From CAG-103 sp045112425 (lineage in GTDB: Bacteria; Bacillota; Clostridia; Oscillospirales; Oscillospiraceae), in contig JBGUHV010000099.1 in the NCBI GenBank assembly GCA_045112425.1, forward strand, positions 1 through 10,695: a DNA stretch of 10,695 bases, written 5' to 3'. Positions within the stretch are counted from its first letter, which is position 1. The number at the start of each line of letters is the position of its first letter. Below are positions 1-6,224 of this stretch, in pieces. Position numbers and translations under genes: made by a program. The notes under the pieces were generated by a model, which made no database searches, had not been told where the DNA came from, and was given only the letters and a program-made list of their open reading frames with translations.

Positions 1-16
1 GCGACATGTGCGGCGG

Positions 17-87
17 AAAAACTCCCTGAGGCGAAGCGTCACGCGAGCCCTCGCGCCGACCAACCGAAGGGCGATGGAGCGCGAGTA
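17..87. repeat. Intergenic repeat, copy A
   Basis: This segment of about 71 bp recurs at 1674-1751 in the same orientation. The two copies match over most of their length, including a shared 20-base run (CTCGCGCCGACCAACCGA and neighbours) and the end GGGCGATGGAGCGCGAGTA. Copy A lacks an insertion of roughly 10 bases present in copy B and has a few extra bases near position 35. Both copies keep a potential stem, CTCGCGC (50-56) with GCGCGAG (79-85), whose loop differs in length. The copy lies just beyond the terminator hairpin of the symporter gene. I do not recognise the family; it could be a dispersed intergenic repeat or part of a structured RNA. Confidence 0.75.
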
Positions 88-92
88 ATATT

Positions 93-123
93 CAAAAGAG
101 AGCCCGAAACGGGCTCTCTTTTG
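93..123 (-). terminator. Rho-independent terminator of the symporter gene
   Basis: A perfect 14-bp inverted repeat (93-106 with 110-123) with a 3-nt loop begins 5 bp beyond the symporter stop codon. Read on the minus strand, the GC-rich core GAGAGCCCG/CGGGCTCTC is followed by TTTTG and then AATATT, which is the layout of an intrinsic terminator. It would end the leftward operon. The symmetry means it may also act weakly on the plus strand. Confidence 0.85.
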
Positions 124-128
124 AGGTT

Positions 129-1538
129 TTATGCCTCGTGGAGCTTTCCGAGGATTTCCTCCTTCTGCGCCTGGAGCTCGGCGATCTTCTGCTTGCCGAG
201 GGGATAGACGAAGAGGAGCACAATGAACATCAGGAGATACAGCACCGCCGGGATGAGGACGGAGTCGTTATACATGTTCTTCAAGACGTCGTCCGTGAGG
301 TTCTCCGCCGCGACGGTGGCGCCGTCGTAGCCGATGCGGATGAGGGCGGCGTTCGTGAGGATGGCGGCGACGGTCTGGCCGAGCTTGCGCATGAAGGTGA
401 AGATGGCGTAGCTCGTGGCCTCGTCGTGCAGGCCGAACTTGACGGCGTTGTAGTCAATGGCGTCGGTCGCAATCGCCCAGAGAAGCAGGAAGATGAACGC
501 CCCGCCCACGCCGGAGAGGAAGAGCGCGCCGAGGAAGATCCAGACGCTCTTCGTGCCGAGGAAATAGAGCGCGAAGTTGCAGATGGCCGAGAAGAGCACG
601 CCGTAGGCGCAGAGCTCTCTGCGGCCGAGCTTCGCGCCGAGCTTGCCCGCGAAGAACATGACGACCGCGACGGGCAGATAGATGCACACCTGCGGCAGCA
701 GGCTCAGGCCGGGGGCGTTGAAATAATAGTGGAAGAGATAGTTATAGTAGCTCTGGCTGAACATCTGCGCGGCGAGATAGAGCATGCCGACGATGCAGAC
801 CGCGACGAAGGGGCGGCTTTTCACCAACACCTTGAACACGCGCCAGGTCTGGCCCTTCTGCTTCGGGGCGGGCTTGGTCTTGACGCGCTCGGTCGTCCAC
901 CTGTAGGCGAGGAAGAACGCGAGCACGCAGAGAACCGAGATCACGATGACGCCGGTGATGATCTTGTTGTAGCTCATCACGCGCGTGCCGTCGGCGAGCT
1001 TGACGTAGCACATGGAGATCAGCACCATCGCGGGCATGGCGCCGATGACCGAGCCGATGGAGCGGAAGACCGAGAGGCTCGAGCGCTCGCGCTCATCGGA
1101 GGTGATGACCTGCGCCAGCGAGCCGTAGGGGATGTTGATGCCCGTATAGAGCATGCCGAAGAGGATGTAGGTCACATAGGCGTAGACGAGGTAGCCGCCG
1201 GGCGTGAGACCGGGGATCTTCACGAACATGAGGATCGCGCCGATGGCCGTGGGGATGGCGAGCACCTTGAGCCAGTGGCGGTAGCGTCCATCCGCGCGGG
1301 CGGGCATGCCGTCAACAATGCGGCCCCAGATCGGATCGTTGACCGCATCCCAGACGCGGGCGATGACGAACATGATCATGATCGCCCATGGAGTGATGCC
1401 GAGCACGTCGGTGTAATACTTCTGCAGCACGCTCTGGACAAGGCCGAAGACGAGCAGCGAGCCGAGGTCGCCCATCATGTAGCCGATCTTGTCTTTCGCT
1501 TTGATGCCGCTGGTGCGGGAGATGTAAGACTGATCCAT
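129..1538 (-). CDS. GPH-family sugar:cation symporter (MFS), candidate sulfoquinovose or sulfoquinovosyl-glycerol importer
   Basis: The 469-residue protein is an integral inner-membrane transporter with about 12 hydrophobic segments, the usual size for the glycoside-pentoside-hexuronide:cation symporter family (MelB, XynB, YihO/YihP). Near the N-terminus it has the family pattern GDLGSLLVFG (23-32) and RVWDAVNDPIWG (61-72). D64 and D68 occupy the positions of the acidic pair that coordinates the coupling cation in MelB. The start ATG has GAGAGG 8 nt upstream. It is the last gene of the leftward set, 246 bp beyond the GH31 gene, and that gap holds hairpins and a weak promoter candidate, so it may have its own promoter. 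In E. coli the sulfoquinovose locus also carries two GPH transporters, YihO and YihP. The family is certain; the substrate is inferred from the neighbours only. Confidence 0.92.
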   Translation of the reverse strand: MDQSYISRTSGIKAKDKIGYMMGDLGSLLVFGLVQSVLQKYYTDVLGITPWAIMIMFVIARVWDAVNDPIWGRIVDGMPARADGRYRHWLKVLAIPTAIGAILMFVKIPGLTPGGYLVYAYVTYILFGMLYTGINIPYGSLAQVITSDERERSSLSVFRSIGSVIGAMPAMVLISMCYVKLADGTRVMSYNKIITGVIVISVLCVLAFFLAYRWTTERVKTKPAPKQKGQTWRVFKVLVKSRPFVAVCIVGMLYLAAQMFSQSYYNYLFHYYFNAPGLSLLPQVCIYLPVAVVMFFAGKLGAKLGRRELCAYGVLFSAICNFALYFLGTKSVWIFLGALFLSGVGGAFIFLLLWAIATDAIDYNAVKFGLHDEATSYAIFTFMRKLGQTVAAILTNAALIRIGYDGATVAAENLTDDVLKNMYNDSVLIPAVLYLLMFIVLLFVYPLGKQKIAELQAQKEEILGKLHEA

Positions 1539-1557
1539 ATCCTTTCCCTCTCAATTT

Positions 1558-1588
1558 ATTTTATTTTGATTTCGCAGCATGATATCAA
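1558..1588 (-). promoter_or_regulatory. Possible promoter of the symporter gene
   Basis: On the minus strand TTGATA (plus 1583-1588) is followed, after a long 19-bp spacer, by TAAAAT (plus 1558-1563), about 20 bp before the start codon. Each hexamer matches consensus at 5 of 6 positions, but the spacer is not ideal and the leader would be very short. It would let the symporter be transcribed apart from the upstream glycosidase gene. Confidence 0.35.
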
Positions 1589-1612
1589 AGGGCCCCAAAG
1601 CCCTCGGCAGAG

Positions 1613-1636
1613 TTTCTTCGCTCGGAAGCGAAGAAA
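1613..1636. other. Hairpin in the GH31-symporter gap
   Basis: This is a perfect 10-bp inverted repeat, TTTCTTCGCT with AGCGAAGAAA, around a 4-nt loop. No T-run follows on either strand, so it is not a clear intrinsic terminator. In leftward transcripts it would stand in the symporter leader or act as an RNA-processing or stabilising structure. Confidence 0.6.
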
Positions 1637-1649
1637 AGAATGAAATCCG

Positions 1650-1678
1650 TTTTTGCCGTGGGTTTGCCGCGGCAAAAA
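1650..1678. other. Hairpin abutting repeat copy B
   Basis: TTTTTGCCG (1650-1658) pairs with CGGCAAAAA (1670-1678) as a perfect 9-bp stem with an 11-nt loop. A smaller palindrome, TTGCCGCGGCAA, covers part of the loop and right arm. Its right end overlaps the first bases of repeat copy B (1674-1751). On either strand the 3' arm ends in a run of A, so it does not look like a standard terminator. Confidence 0.5.
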
Positions 1679-1751
1679 CTCCCTAAGACGAGCCACGCGA
1701 GTCCTCGCGCCGACCAACCGAGGCAAAGCCGAGGGCGATGGAGCGCGAGTA
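1674..1751. repeat. Intergenic repeat, copy B
   Basis: Second copy of the repeat at 17-87, in the same orientation and about 1.66 kb away. It carries an extra stretch of roughly 10 bases containing GGCAAAGCC, which is itself a mini-hairpin, inside the loop of the conserved CTCGCGC (1704-1710) / GCGCGAG (1743-1749) stem. Like copy A it lies directly beyond a hairpin at the end of a leftward gene. The two copies bracket the symporter gene. Confidence 0.75.
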
Positions 1752-1758
1752 TCCCTTT

Positions 1759-1791
1759 CACTTGAGAGCCCAGCGAAGCGGGTCTCAAGTG
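1759..1791 (-). terminator. Hairpin overlapping the end of the GH31 gene
   Basis: CACTTGAGA plus CCC on the left pairs with GGG plus TCTCAAGTG on the right, with one bulged G and a loop of about 8 nt. The GH31 stop codon (1785-1787) lies inside the right arm. No U-tract follows on the minus strand, so any termination would be partial. It occupies the same place relative to repeat copy B as the strong terminator at 93-123 does to copy A. Confidence 0.4.
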
Positions 1792-3755
1792 AGGCGCCCC
1801 GCCGCTTGGAAGACGGGCGCGAATTGACTCTCTTTCCGATAGAACACCGGGCACTCGCCGAGCGGGGCGTCCACGCGGTACTGCCTGCCGCCGGCAAAGG
1901 CCGCGCCCGTCCAGAGGTGCACCCACTCCCCCTTCGGGAGCTGCACGGTGCGCACTCTTTCGCCCTCGCGGATAACGGGGCAGACGAAGAGATCCTCGCC
2001 GAGGAAGTAGGCATAGGGGTCTCTGCCCTTCTTCGCGTCGTTCTCCGGGAAGAAATCGGGCCGCAGGACGGGGAGCCCCTCCTGCGCAAGGCGGACGCAG
2101 TGCTGCAGATAGGGCCGGAGCGCGACGTGTGTGTTCGTCAGGCGCACGGTAAACGGCGTGACGCCCGGCGCGTCAAACTGGGCGTTGGCCCAGGGGCGGA
2201 TGGACTCGTGGCTGCGCATCAAAAGCGAGAATGCGCCCATCTCCATCCAGCGGACGAAGAGCTCCTTCGAGCGCTTCATCTTCAAAAAGGAGAAGAAGCC
2301 GCCGATGTCGCAGTGCACCATCGGCACGCCCGAGAAGCCGAGCGAGAAGCTCGCGGGCATAACGCAGGGCATGCCGTAATCCTTCGTGGTATCGGTATGC
2401 TGGTCGCCGTTCCACATGATCGGGGCGTATTCCTGAATGCCGAGATAGCCCGAGCGCGTGAAGAACATGACTTCGTTTTCCATGCCGCGCGCGGCAATCG
2501 CCTCGCGGTTGATCCTCGCCCAGAGGACAGGCCAGACGTTGTGGAGCTCGGCTGGATCGCCCCTGTGCAGCACGCAGTCGACCGGGAGATATTCGCCGAA
2601 GTCCGCCATCCAGCCGGAGATGCCGAGATCGAGCATGTTCTGCCCGATGAGCACTTCCTTGATATACCGAACGGCGTCCGGATGCGTCAGATCGAGCATG
2701 CCGGCGTCGAAGGTGGTGGACTGGATGTGGTAGATCTCCCCGTCCTGCCGCCGGATGAGCCAGCCCTTGTCCTTGCAGTAATGATAAAGACGCCCGTCGC
2801 GGACGAGGTAGGGGTTGATATAGCCGAGAAAGCGCACGCCGCGCGCGTTCAATTTCTGGATCGCCTCACGCAGGTTCGGATAGAGCGCCTCGTCAACCTC
2901 CCAGTTCCACCAGACCTGCTTGCCCATGATGGTGCGTTTTTCGCCCGACCAGTCCTGACACCAGACGGCGGAGATCTTCGCCCCCGCGTCGAGCATGGAA
3001 AAGGCTTTCTGCATCACGGTCTCCGTGCCGCCCTGCACGCCGAGGATCATGCCCTCGAAGCACCAGTCCGGCAGATACTGCCCGTTCGGGAGATACCGCG
3101 TCAGCGCGCGGCAGAGCTCGGAAAGATCCCTGCCCGAGAGGAGCGTGAGCCGCCTCGGGCAGCGGTCGAAGAAGAAGCGGAACTCGTCCTTCGCCGTGAA
3201 ATCCGCCGTGCCGTCCGACGGGGTGTCGAAGAGGATGAGGCGGTTTCGATCCGTCATGAAGACGGGCATGGGCGCGTAGCTGCCGATGTTCGCGTGGGAT
3301 TTCTCCCGATAGAGCGCGCGGGGCAGCAGCGCCTTTTCGATGATGGTCGAGGCCTTGATGTGCTCGGAGACGAAGTTTACCACGCGCTCGCCGCGGTGGT
3401 TCACCTGCCGGTACTGCTCGCCGCCGCCGAAGACGGCCTCGTCCTTTTTGGCGGGGAGGCGGAATTCATAGCTCCAGCCGTCCTCGCCGGCGAGCGCGAG
3501 ATCCGTGCCGAGCGGCACTTTTTCCATCGTGATGCGCAGGCTGTGCCCGCCGCCGGAGAGGATGACGTCCTTCCCCTTGTACGTCACGTCCGTGAGCGGA
3601 ACGCGCTCGGTCTCATGAACGGCGGTTTTGACCGTGCCGCGGTTCGCGGTGTAGGTCTTCTCCTGCCGCACGGCGGTGGCAAAGGGATGATCGGCGCTGT
3701 GGCGCAGCAGGACGTTTTTCCCGGTGCGGATCATCAGCAGATTGGAATGATGCAT
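1785..3755 (-). CDS. yihQ: GH31 alpha-glycosidase, sulfoquinovosidase (YihQ) type with altered sulfonate pocket
   Basis: The 656-residue protein aligns along its length with sulfoquinovosidase YihQ, which releases sulfoquinovose from sulfoquinovosyl glycerol. Landmarks in order are FGGGEQY (109-115), the Q241 region GVQGG, WCQDWSG (265-271), GYINPY (311-316), WMADFGEYLP (382-391) with D385 as expected nucleophile, MWNGDQ (447-452) with D451 as expected acid/base, and HCDIGG (481-486). The 66-residue spacing of D385 and D451 matches the 67 of E. coli D405/D472. Of the five sulfonate-pocket residues I recall for YihQ (Q262, Q288, R301, W304, Y508), Q241, Q267 and W283 are kept, but R301 is Q280 and Y508 is F487. 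No signal peptide is visible, so it acts in the cytoplasm after import. AGGAGGAG precedes the ATG, and 21 bp separate it from the isomerase gene. The subfamily is firm; the sulfonate substrate is less so. Confidence 0.88.
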   Translation of the reverse strand: MHHSNLLMIRTGKNVLLRHSADHPFATAVRQEKTYTANRGTVKTAVHETERVPLTDVTYKGKDVILSGGGHSLRITMEKVPLGTDLALAGEDGWSYEFRLPAKKDEAVFGGGEQYRQVNHRGERVVNFVSEHIKASTIIEKALLPRALYREKSHANIGSYAPMPVFMTDRNRLILFDTPSDGTADFTAKDEFRFFFDRCPRRLTLLSGRDLSELCRALTRYLPNGQYLPDWCFEGMILGVQGGTETVMQKAFSMLDAGAKISAVWCQDWSGEKRTIMGKQVWWNWEVDEALYPNLREAIQKLNARGVRFLGYINPYLVRDGRLYHYCKDKGWLIRRQDGEIYHIQSTTFDAGMLDLTHPDAVRYIKEVLIGQNMLDLGISGWMADFGEYLPVDCVLHRGDPAELHNVWPVLWARINREAIAARGMENEVMFFTRSGYLGIQEYAPIMWNGDQHTDTTKDYGMPCVMPASFSLGFSGVPMVHCDIGGFFSFLKMKRSKELFVRWMEMGAFSLLMRSHESIRPWANAQFDAPGVTPFTVRLTNTHVALRPYLQHCVRLAQEGLPVLRPDFFPENDAKKGRDPYAYFLGEDLFVCPVIREGERVRTVQLPKGEWVHLWTGAAFAGGRQYRVDAPLGECPVFYRKESQFAPVFQAAGRLT

Positions 3756-3776
3756 GGCGCTCCTCCTGCTCAGGCT

Positions 3777-5114
3777 TTAGAAACGGTAGACGGGGAAACG
3801 GAACAGCTCGGCCAGCGCCGAGAGCGTGTCGGCATGGCGGCCGCGGATGACGACGAAGTGCGGCTCAAAGCCCGCCTCCACGCTGCGCTCCACGAGCGCG
3901 CGGGCGTCGCTGTCGGTGCGGATGACGATCGAGGTGCCGATGAACTGGCGGGGCTTGTCGAGCGCCTCGCCCTCGGCGACGAAGAAGCGGAACGAGCCGT
4001 CCGGCTCGCGCCCGATGCGGAAGATCGTGGCCTCCGGGAAGGCCTCGCAGCCGAAGTTCATCGCGGGGCCGATCTTGCGGTTCGGATGCACGCCGATCTC
4101 GGCGCCGGTGTCCTTTCGCGCAAGGCCGCAGGCGGCGGCGCCGCAGTGCCAGAAGGTGACGGTGTTCTCCCCCTCGTCGAGACTCACGGGGTCGCCGAAG
4201 AAGACGGGCTCGCCGCTTACCTGCATGCCGAGCCACATGGAAAGCGCGCCGTAGATATCCGCCTCGCACGCGGCGGCGACGCCGTCGTCGTTTAAGAGAC
4301 TCAGCACCGCGCAGACCGGCGTGCCGAAGGCGGTGAAGAAATCGGGCCAGCAGCGGCTCGCGACGGCGCCGATGCCGTGGCTGCGGATATACTCCGTGTA
4401 GGCGCGGTAGAGCCGGCTGTGGTCGAGGCGGTTGTGCTCGGGCGTTTTGTCGAGCCCGCAGGTCATCGCCTCGGTGCGGTCGAGGTAGTCTTTGCACTCG
4501 GCGTCCGTATAGGCCTTCGCCTGGTCGATCAGCTCGCGGGCCTCGATGCTCTCGAGCTCCACGCCGAAGGTGTTCATGAGCTCCGTGTCCAGCGCGCGGC
4601 CGAAGCCGAAGCCCTGCGGCGTGTGACCGATGGCCGCCATTTTGAGCGAGCGCATCGCCTTCTTGAGGCGGGCGGCCTGCACCATGGAGCGCACGGCCTT
4701 CGAGACCGCCGCCTCCTCCGGCGCGCCGAAGACGTAGGAAAAGGCGCGGTCATCAAAGGCGCGGAGGGTGTTTGCCGCCGAATACGCGCCCGTGAGGGAG
4801 TTCAGGCGCAGGCGCCCGCCGTCGATCACCGGCTCGCGCAGCGTCCACAGGAGCAGCGGGCAGTCAAACCGGCGCAGCACCTCCGCCATATAGGCGGCGT
4901 TGGCAAACGTGAGATTCTGAAAGACGATCAAATCCGGCTTCACGGAATCGAGAAAGATGCGCAGATCGTCAATCGAGAGGAGCATTTTCTCCGGGCAGAC
5001 GAAAGCTTCGTCCGCCGCCTTGAGCGCCTTGATCGAGCGCTCGAACTGATCCTGCGCGCTCTCGAGATGAAACGTCGGCACGCCAACCGGAACATAGACC
5101 GGGGTAACGTTCAT
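3777..5114 (-). CDS. L-fucose/L-arabinose isomerase-fold sugar isomerase, candidate sulfoquinovose-sulfofructose isomerase
   Basis: The 445-residue protein belongs to the L-fucose/L-arabinose isomerase superfamily, Mn-dependent aldose-ketose isomerases. Seen motifs are LLLWTLREP (87-95), NSLTGAYSAANT (105-116), SRCWPDFF (253-260), CEADIYGALSMWL (283-295), FFGDPVSLDEG (305-315) and EPHFVVIRG (417-425). E284 and D308 are 24 residues apart, the same spacing as metal ligands E337 and D361 of E. coli FucI, and H419 would be the third ligand. It is shorter than FucI (about 590). The start at 5114 is preferred over an in-frame ATG at 5141: AGGAAGG lies 9 nt before it, while 5141 falls only 9 bp past the -10 box. 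It is first in the leftward operon. In the proposed pathway it turns sulfoquinovose into 6-deoxy-6-sulfofructose, the step done by SqvD/SftI-type enzymes. The fold is firm; the substrate is inferred. Confidence 0.85.
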   Translation of the reverse strand: MNVTPVYVPVGVPTFHLESAQDQFERSIKALKAADEAFVCPEKMLLSIDDLRIFLDSVKPDLIVFQNLTFANAAYMAEVLRRFDCPLLLWTLREPVIDGGRLRLNSLTGAYSAANTLRAFDDRAFSYVFGAPEEAAVSKAVRSMVQAARLKKAMRSLKMAAIGHTPQGFGFGRALDTELMNTFGVELESIEARELIDQAKAYTDAECKDYLDRTEAMTCGLDKTPEHNRLDHSRLYRAYTEYIRSHGIGAVASRCWPDFFTAFGTPVCAVLSLLNDDGVAAACEADIYGALSMWLGMQVSGEPVFFGDPVSLDEGENTVTFWHCGAAACGLARKDTGAEIGVHPNRKIGPAMNFGCEAFPEATIFRIGREPDGSFRFFVAEGEALDKPRQFIGTSIVIRTDSDARALVERSVEAGFEPHFVVIRGRHADTLSALAELFRFPVYRF

Positions 5115-5123
5115 GATGGTTTT

Positions 5124-5132
5124 CCTTCCTTT
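5124..5132 (-). promoter_or_regulatory. Ribosome binding site that sets the isomerase start
   Basis: AAAGGAAGG on the minus strand ends 9 nt before the ATG at 5114. It overlaps the first codons of the longer reading and thereby favours the shorter protein. Confidence 0.75.
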
Positions 5133-5149
5133 GCTTAACATCGTGAAAT

Positions 5150-5178
5150 ATTGTATCGCCCGGCGCTGTTCCTGTCAA
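5150..5178 (-). promoter_or_regulatory. Sigma-A promoter for the leftward operon
   Basis: On the minus strand a perfect TTGACA (plus 5173-5178) is followed by a 17-bp spacer and TACAAT (plus 5150-5155, 5 of 6 matches). The -10 box lies 35 bp before the isomerase start. Promoter strength this close to consensus suggests that control comes from a repressor rather than an activator. Confidence 0.85.
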
Positions 5179-5209
5179 GACGAATCGGAGACTTGTCGTT
5201 CCTCCGCTT

Positions 5210-5278
5210 GTAGGGCGGGGGCCTGTGCCCCGCCGTCGACAGGTGCGAAATGCGGCGGCCCACAGGTGGCCGCCCTAC
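5210..5278. repeat. 69-bp palindromic intergenic element between the divergent promoters
   Basis: The ends GTAGGGCGG (5210-5218) and CCGCCCTAC (5270-5278) are perfect 9-bp inverted repeats. Inside are two separate hairpins: GGCGGGG/CCCCGCC (5214-5220 with 5228-5234) and GGCGGCC/GGCCGCC (5254-5260 with 5268-5274), each with a 7-nt loop. It is more GC-rich than the promoter DNA on both sides and sits between the two -35 boxes. The look is that of a small dispersed palindromic (REP- or MITE-like) element of clostridial genomes. Only one copy is in this window, so mobility is inferred. Confidence 0.65.
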
Positions 5279-5317
5279 GGCGTCTGAATGATTGCGGCAG
5301 AAACCGAAAAAAACAGG

Positions 5318-5346
5318 TTGACAACTGCCATCCGCAGGCGTACACT
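5318..5346 (+). promoter_or_regulatory. Sigma-A promoter for the rightward operon
   Basis: A perfect TTGACA (5318-5323), a 17-bp spacer and TACACT (5341-5346, 4 of 6) lie 44 bp before the TTG start. A run of A just upstream (5307-5313) could serve as an UP element. Downstream of the -10, GATTAA and TTAATG form an imperfect inverted repeat (about 5354-5374) that could be an operator; this part is weak. Confidence 0.8.
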
Positions 5347-5376
5347 TCGGATTGATTAACAGAAGAAATTAATGAT

Positions 5377-5382
5377 GGGAGG
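5377..5382 (+). promoter_or_regulatory. Ribosome binding site that sets the TTG start
   Basis: GGGAGG stands 8 nt before the TTG at 5391. The nearby ATG triplets at 5372 and 5398 are out of frame with the transketolase, so TTG is the only start consistent with the site. Confidence 0.8.
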
Positions 5383-5390
5383 CATCTCAA

Positions 5391-6221
5391 TTGGATTATG
5401 ATCTCAAACAAATGAGCCGCGAGGTGCGGTGTGACACGCTGCTGTGCATCGGGCATCTCGGCGTGGGGCACATCGGCGGCTGCCTGAGCATTGTGGAGCT
5501 CCTGACGGCGCTCTACTTCAAGCACATGCGCATCGACCCGAAGGAGCCGAAGAAGGCCGGGCGCGACCGCTTCGTCTGCTCGAAGGGGCACGCGGGCCCG
5601 GCGGTCTACGCCGCGCTCGCGAACCGCGGGTATTTCGACAAGGCGGAGCTCCTCACGCTCAATCAGGGCGGCACGAATCTCCCCTCGCACTGCGACATGA
5701 ACCGCACCGTCGGCATCGACATGACGACCGGCTCGCTCGGTCAGGGCTTCGGCTGCGCGATGGGCGCAGCGCTGGGCTCCAAGCTCGCGGGCGACGGCGC
5801 GATCATCTACACCCTGATCGGCGACGGCGAGAGCCAGGAGGGCCAGATCTGGGAGGCCGCGATGTTCGCCGCCGCGAAGAAGCTCGACAATCTCATCGCC
5901 TTCACGGACTACAACAAGCTCCAGATCGACAACACGGTCGAGGCCGTGTGCGATATTGCGCCGCTCGCGGAGAAGTGGGCCGCCTTCGGCTGGAACGTGA
6001 TCGAGGTCGAGGACGGCAACGACATTGAGCAGGTGGACGCCGCCATCGAGCACGCAAAGCAGGGCGTCGGCTCCGACAGACCGACAATGGTCATCCTCAA
6101 CACGCTCAAGGGCTGCGGCGTGCCGTGGATCGTGGATCTCGGCCCGGGCAACCACAACTGCAGTCTGACCGAGCAGCAGGCGCTGGACGCGATCCGCGCC
6201 ATTCGAGAGGAGGAGGCGTAA
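5391..6221 (+). CDS. sqwG: Transketolase N-terminal (TPP-binding) subunit, candidate 6-deoxy-6-sulfofructose transketolase
   Basis: The 276-residue protein is the N-terminal half of a split transketolase and binds thiamine diphosphate and Mg. The TPP motif runs from GDGESQEG (144-151) to N175 in DYNKLQID. Other family marks are GHIGGCLS (26-33), SKGHAGPAVYAAL (64-76) and TTGSLGQGFGCAMG (112-125). Departures from usual split transketolases as I recall them include LPSHCD for LQGHPD (97-102), EDGND for DGHD (207-211) and KGCG for KGKG (240-243). It starts with TTG behind a strong ribosome site and is followed after 3 bp by the second subunit, so the two are translationally coupled. In the proposed pathway the complex moves C2 units from 6-deoxy-6-sulfofructose and then from sulfoerythrulose to glyceraldehyde 3-phosphate, forming xylulose 5-phosphate. 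The symbol follows the sulfo-TK nomenclature as I recall it. An ordinary pentose-phosphate transketolase is the alternative. Confidence 0.85.
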   Translation: MDYDLKQMSREVRCDTLLCIGHLGVGHIGGCLSIVELLTALYFKHMRIDPKEPKKAGRDRFVCSKGHAGPAVYAALANRGYFDKAELLTLNQGGTNLPSHCDMNRTVGIDMTTGSLGQGFGCAMGAALGSKLAGDGAIIYTLIGDGESQEGQIWEAAMFAAAKKLDNLIAFTDYNKLQIDNTVEAVCDIAPLAEKWAAFGWNVIEVEDGNDIEQVDAAIEHAKQGVGSDRPTMVILNTLKGCGVPWIVDLGPGNHNCSLTEQQALDAIRAIREEEA

Positions 6222-6224
6222 ATC

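Noticed and set aside
138..1643. Open frame of 501 codons on the plus strand opposite the symporter
   Set aside because: Composition is a mirror of codon bias, with no domain and no ribosome site; the minus-strand frame encodes a clear 12-helix transporter.
1653..4295. Open frame of 880 codons on the plus strand
   Set aside because: It lies antisense to the GH31 and isomerase genes. Its protein is rich in Arg, Glu, Ala and His with no recognisable domain, as expected for a shadow frame in GC-rich DNA.
3777..5114. L-fucose utilisation locus
   Set aside because: No fuculokinase, fuculose phosphate aldolase or fucosidase is present; the GH31 and transketolase neighbours do not fit.
5112..5141. 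Longer isomerase start at 5141
   Set aside because: It falls 9 bp beyond the -10 box, leaving almost no leader, and a good ribosome site stands before the ATG at 5114.
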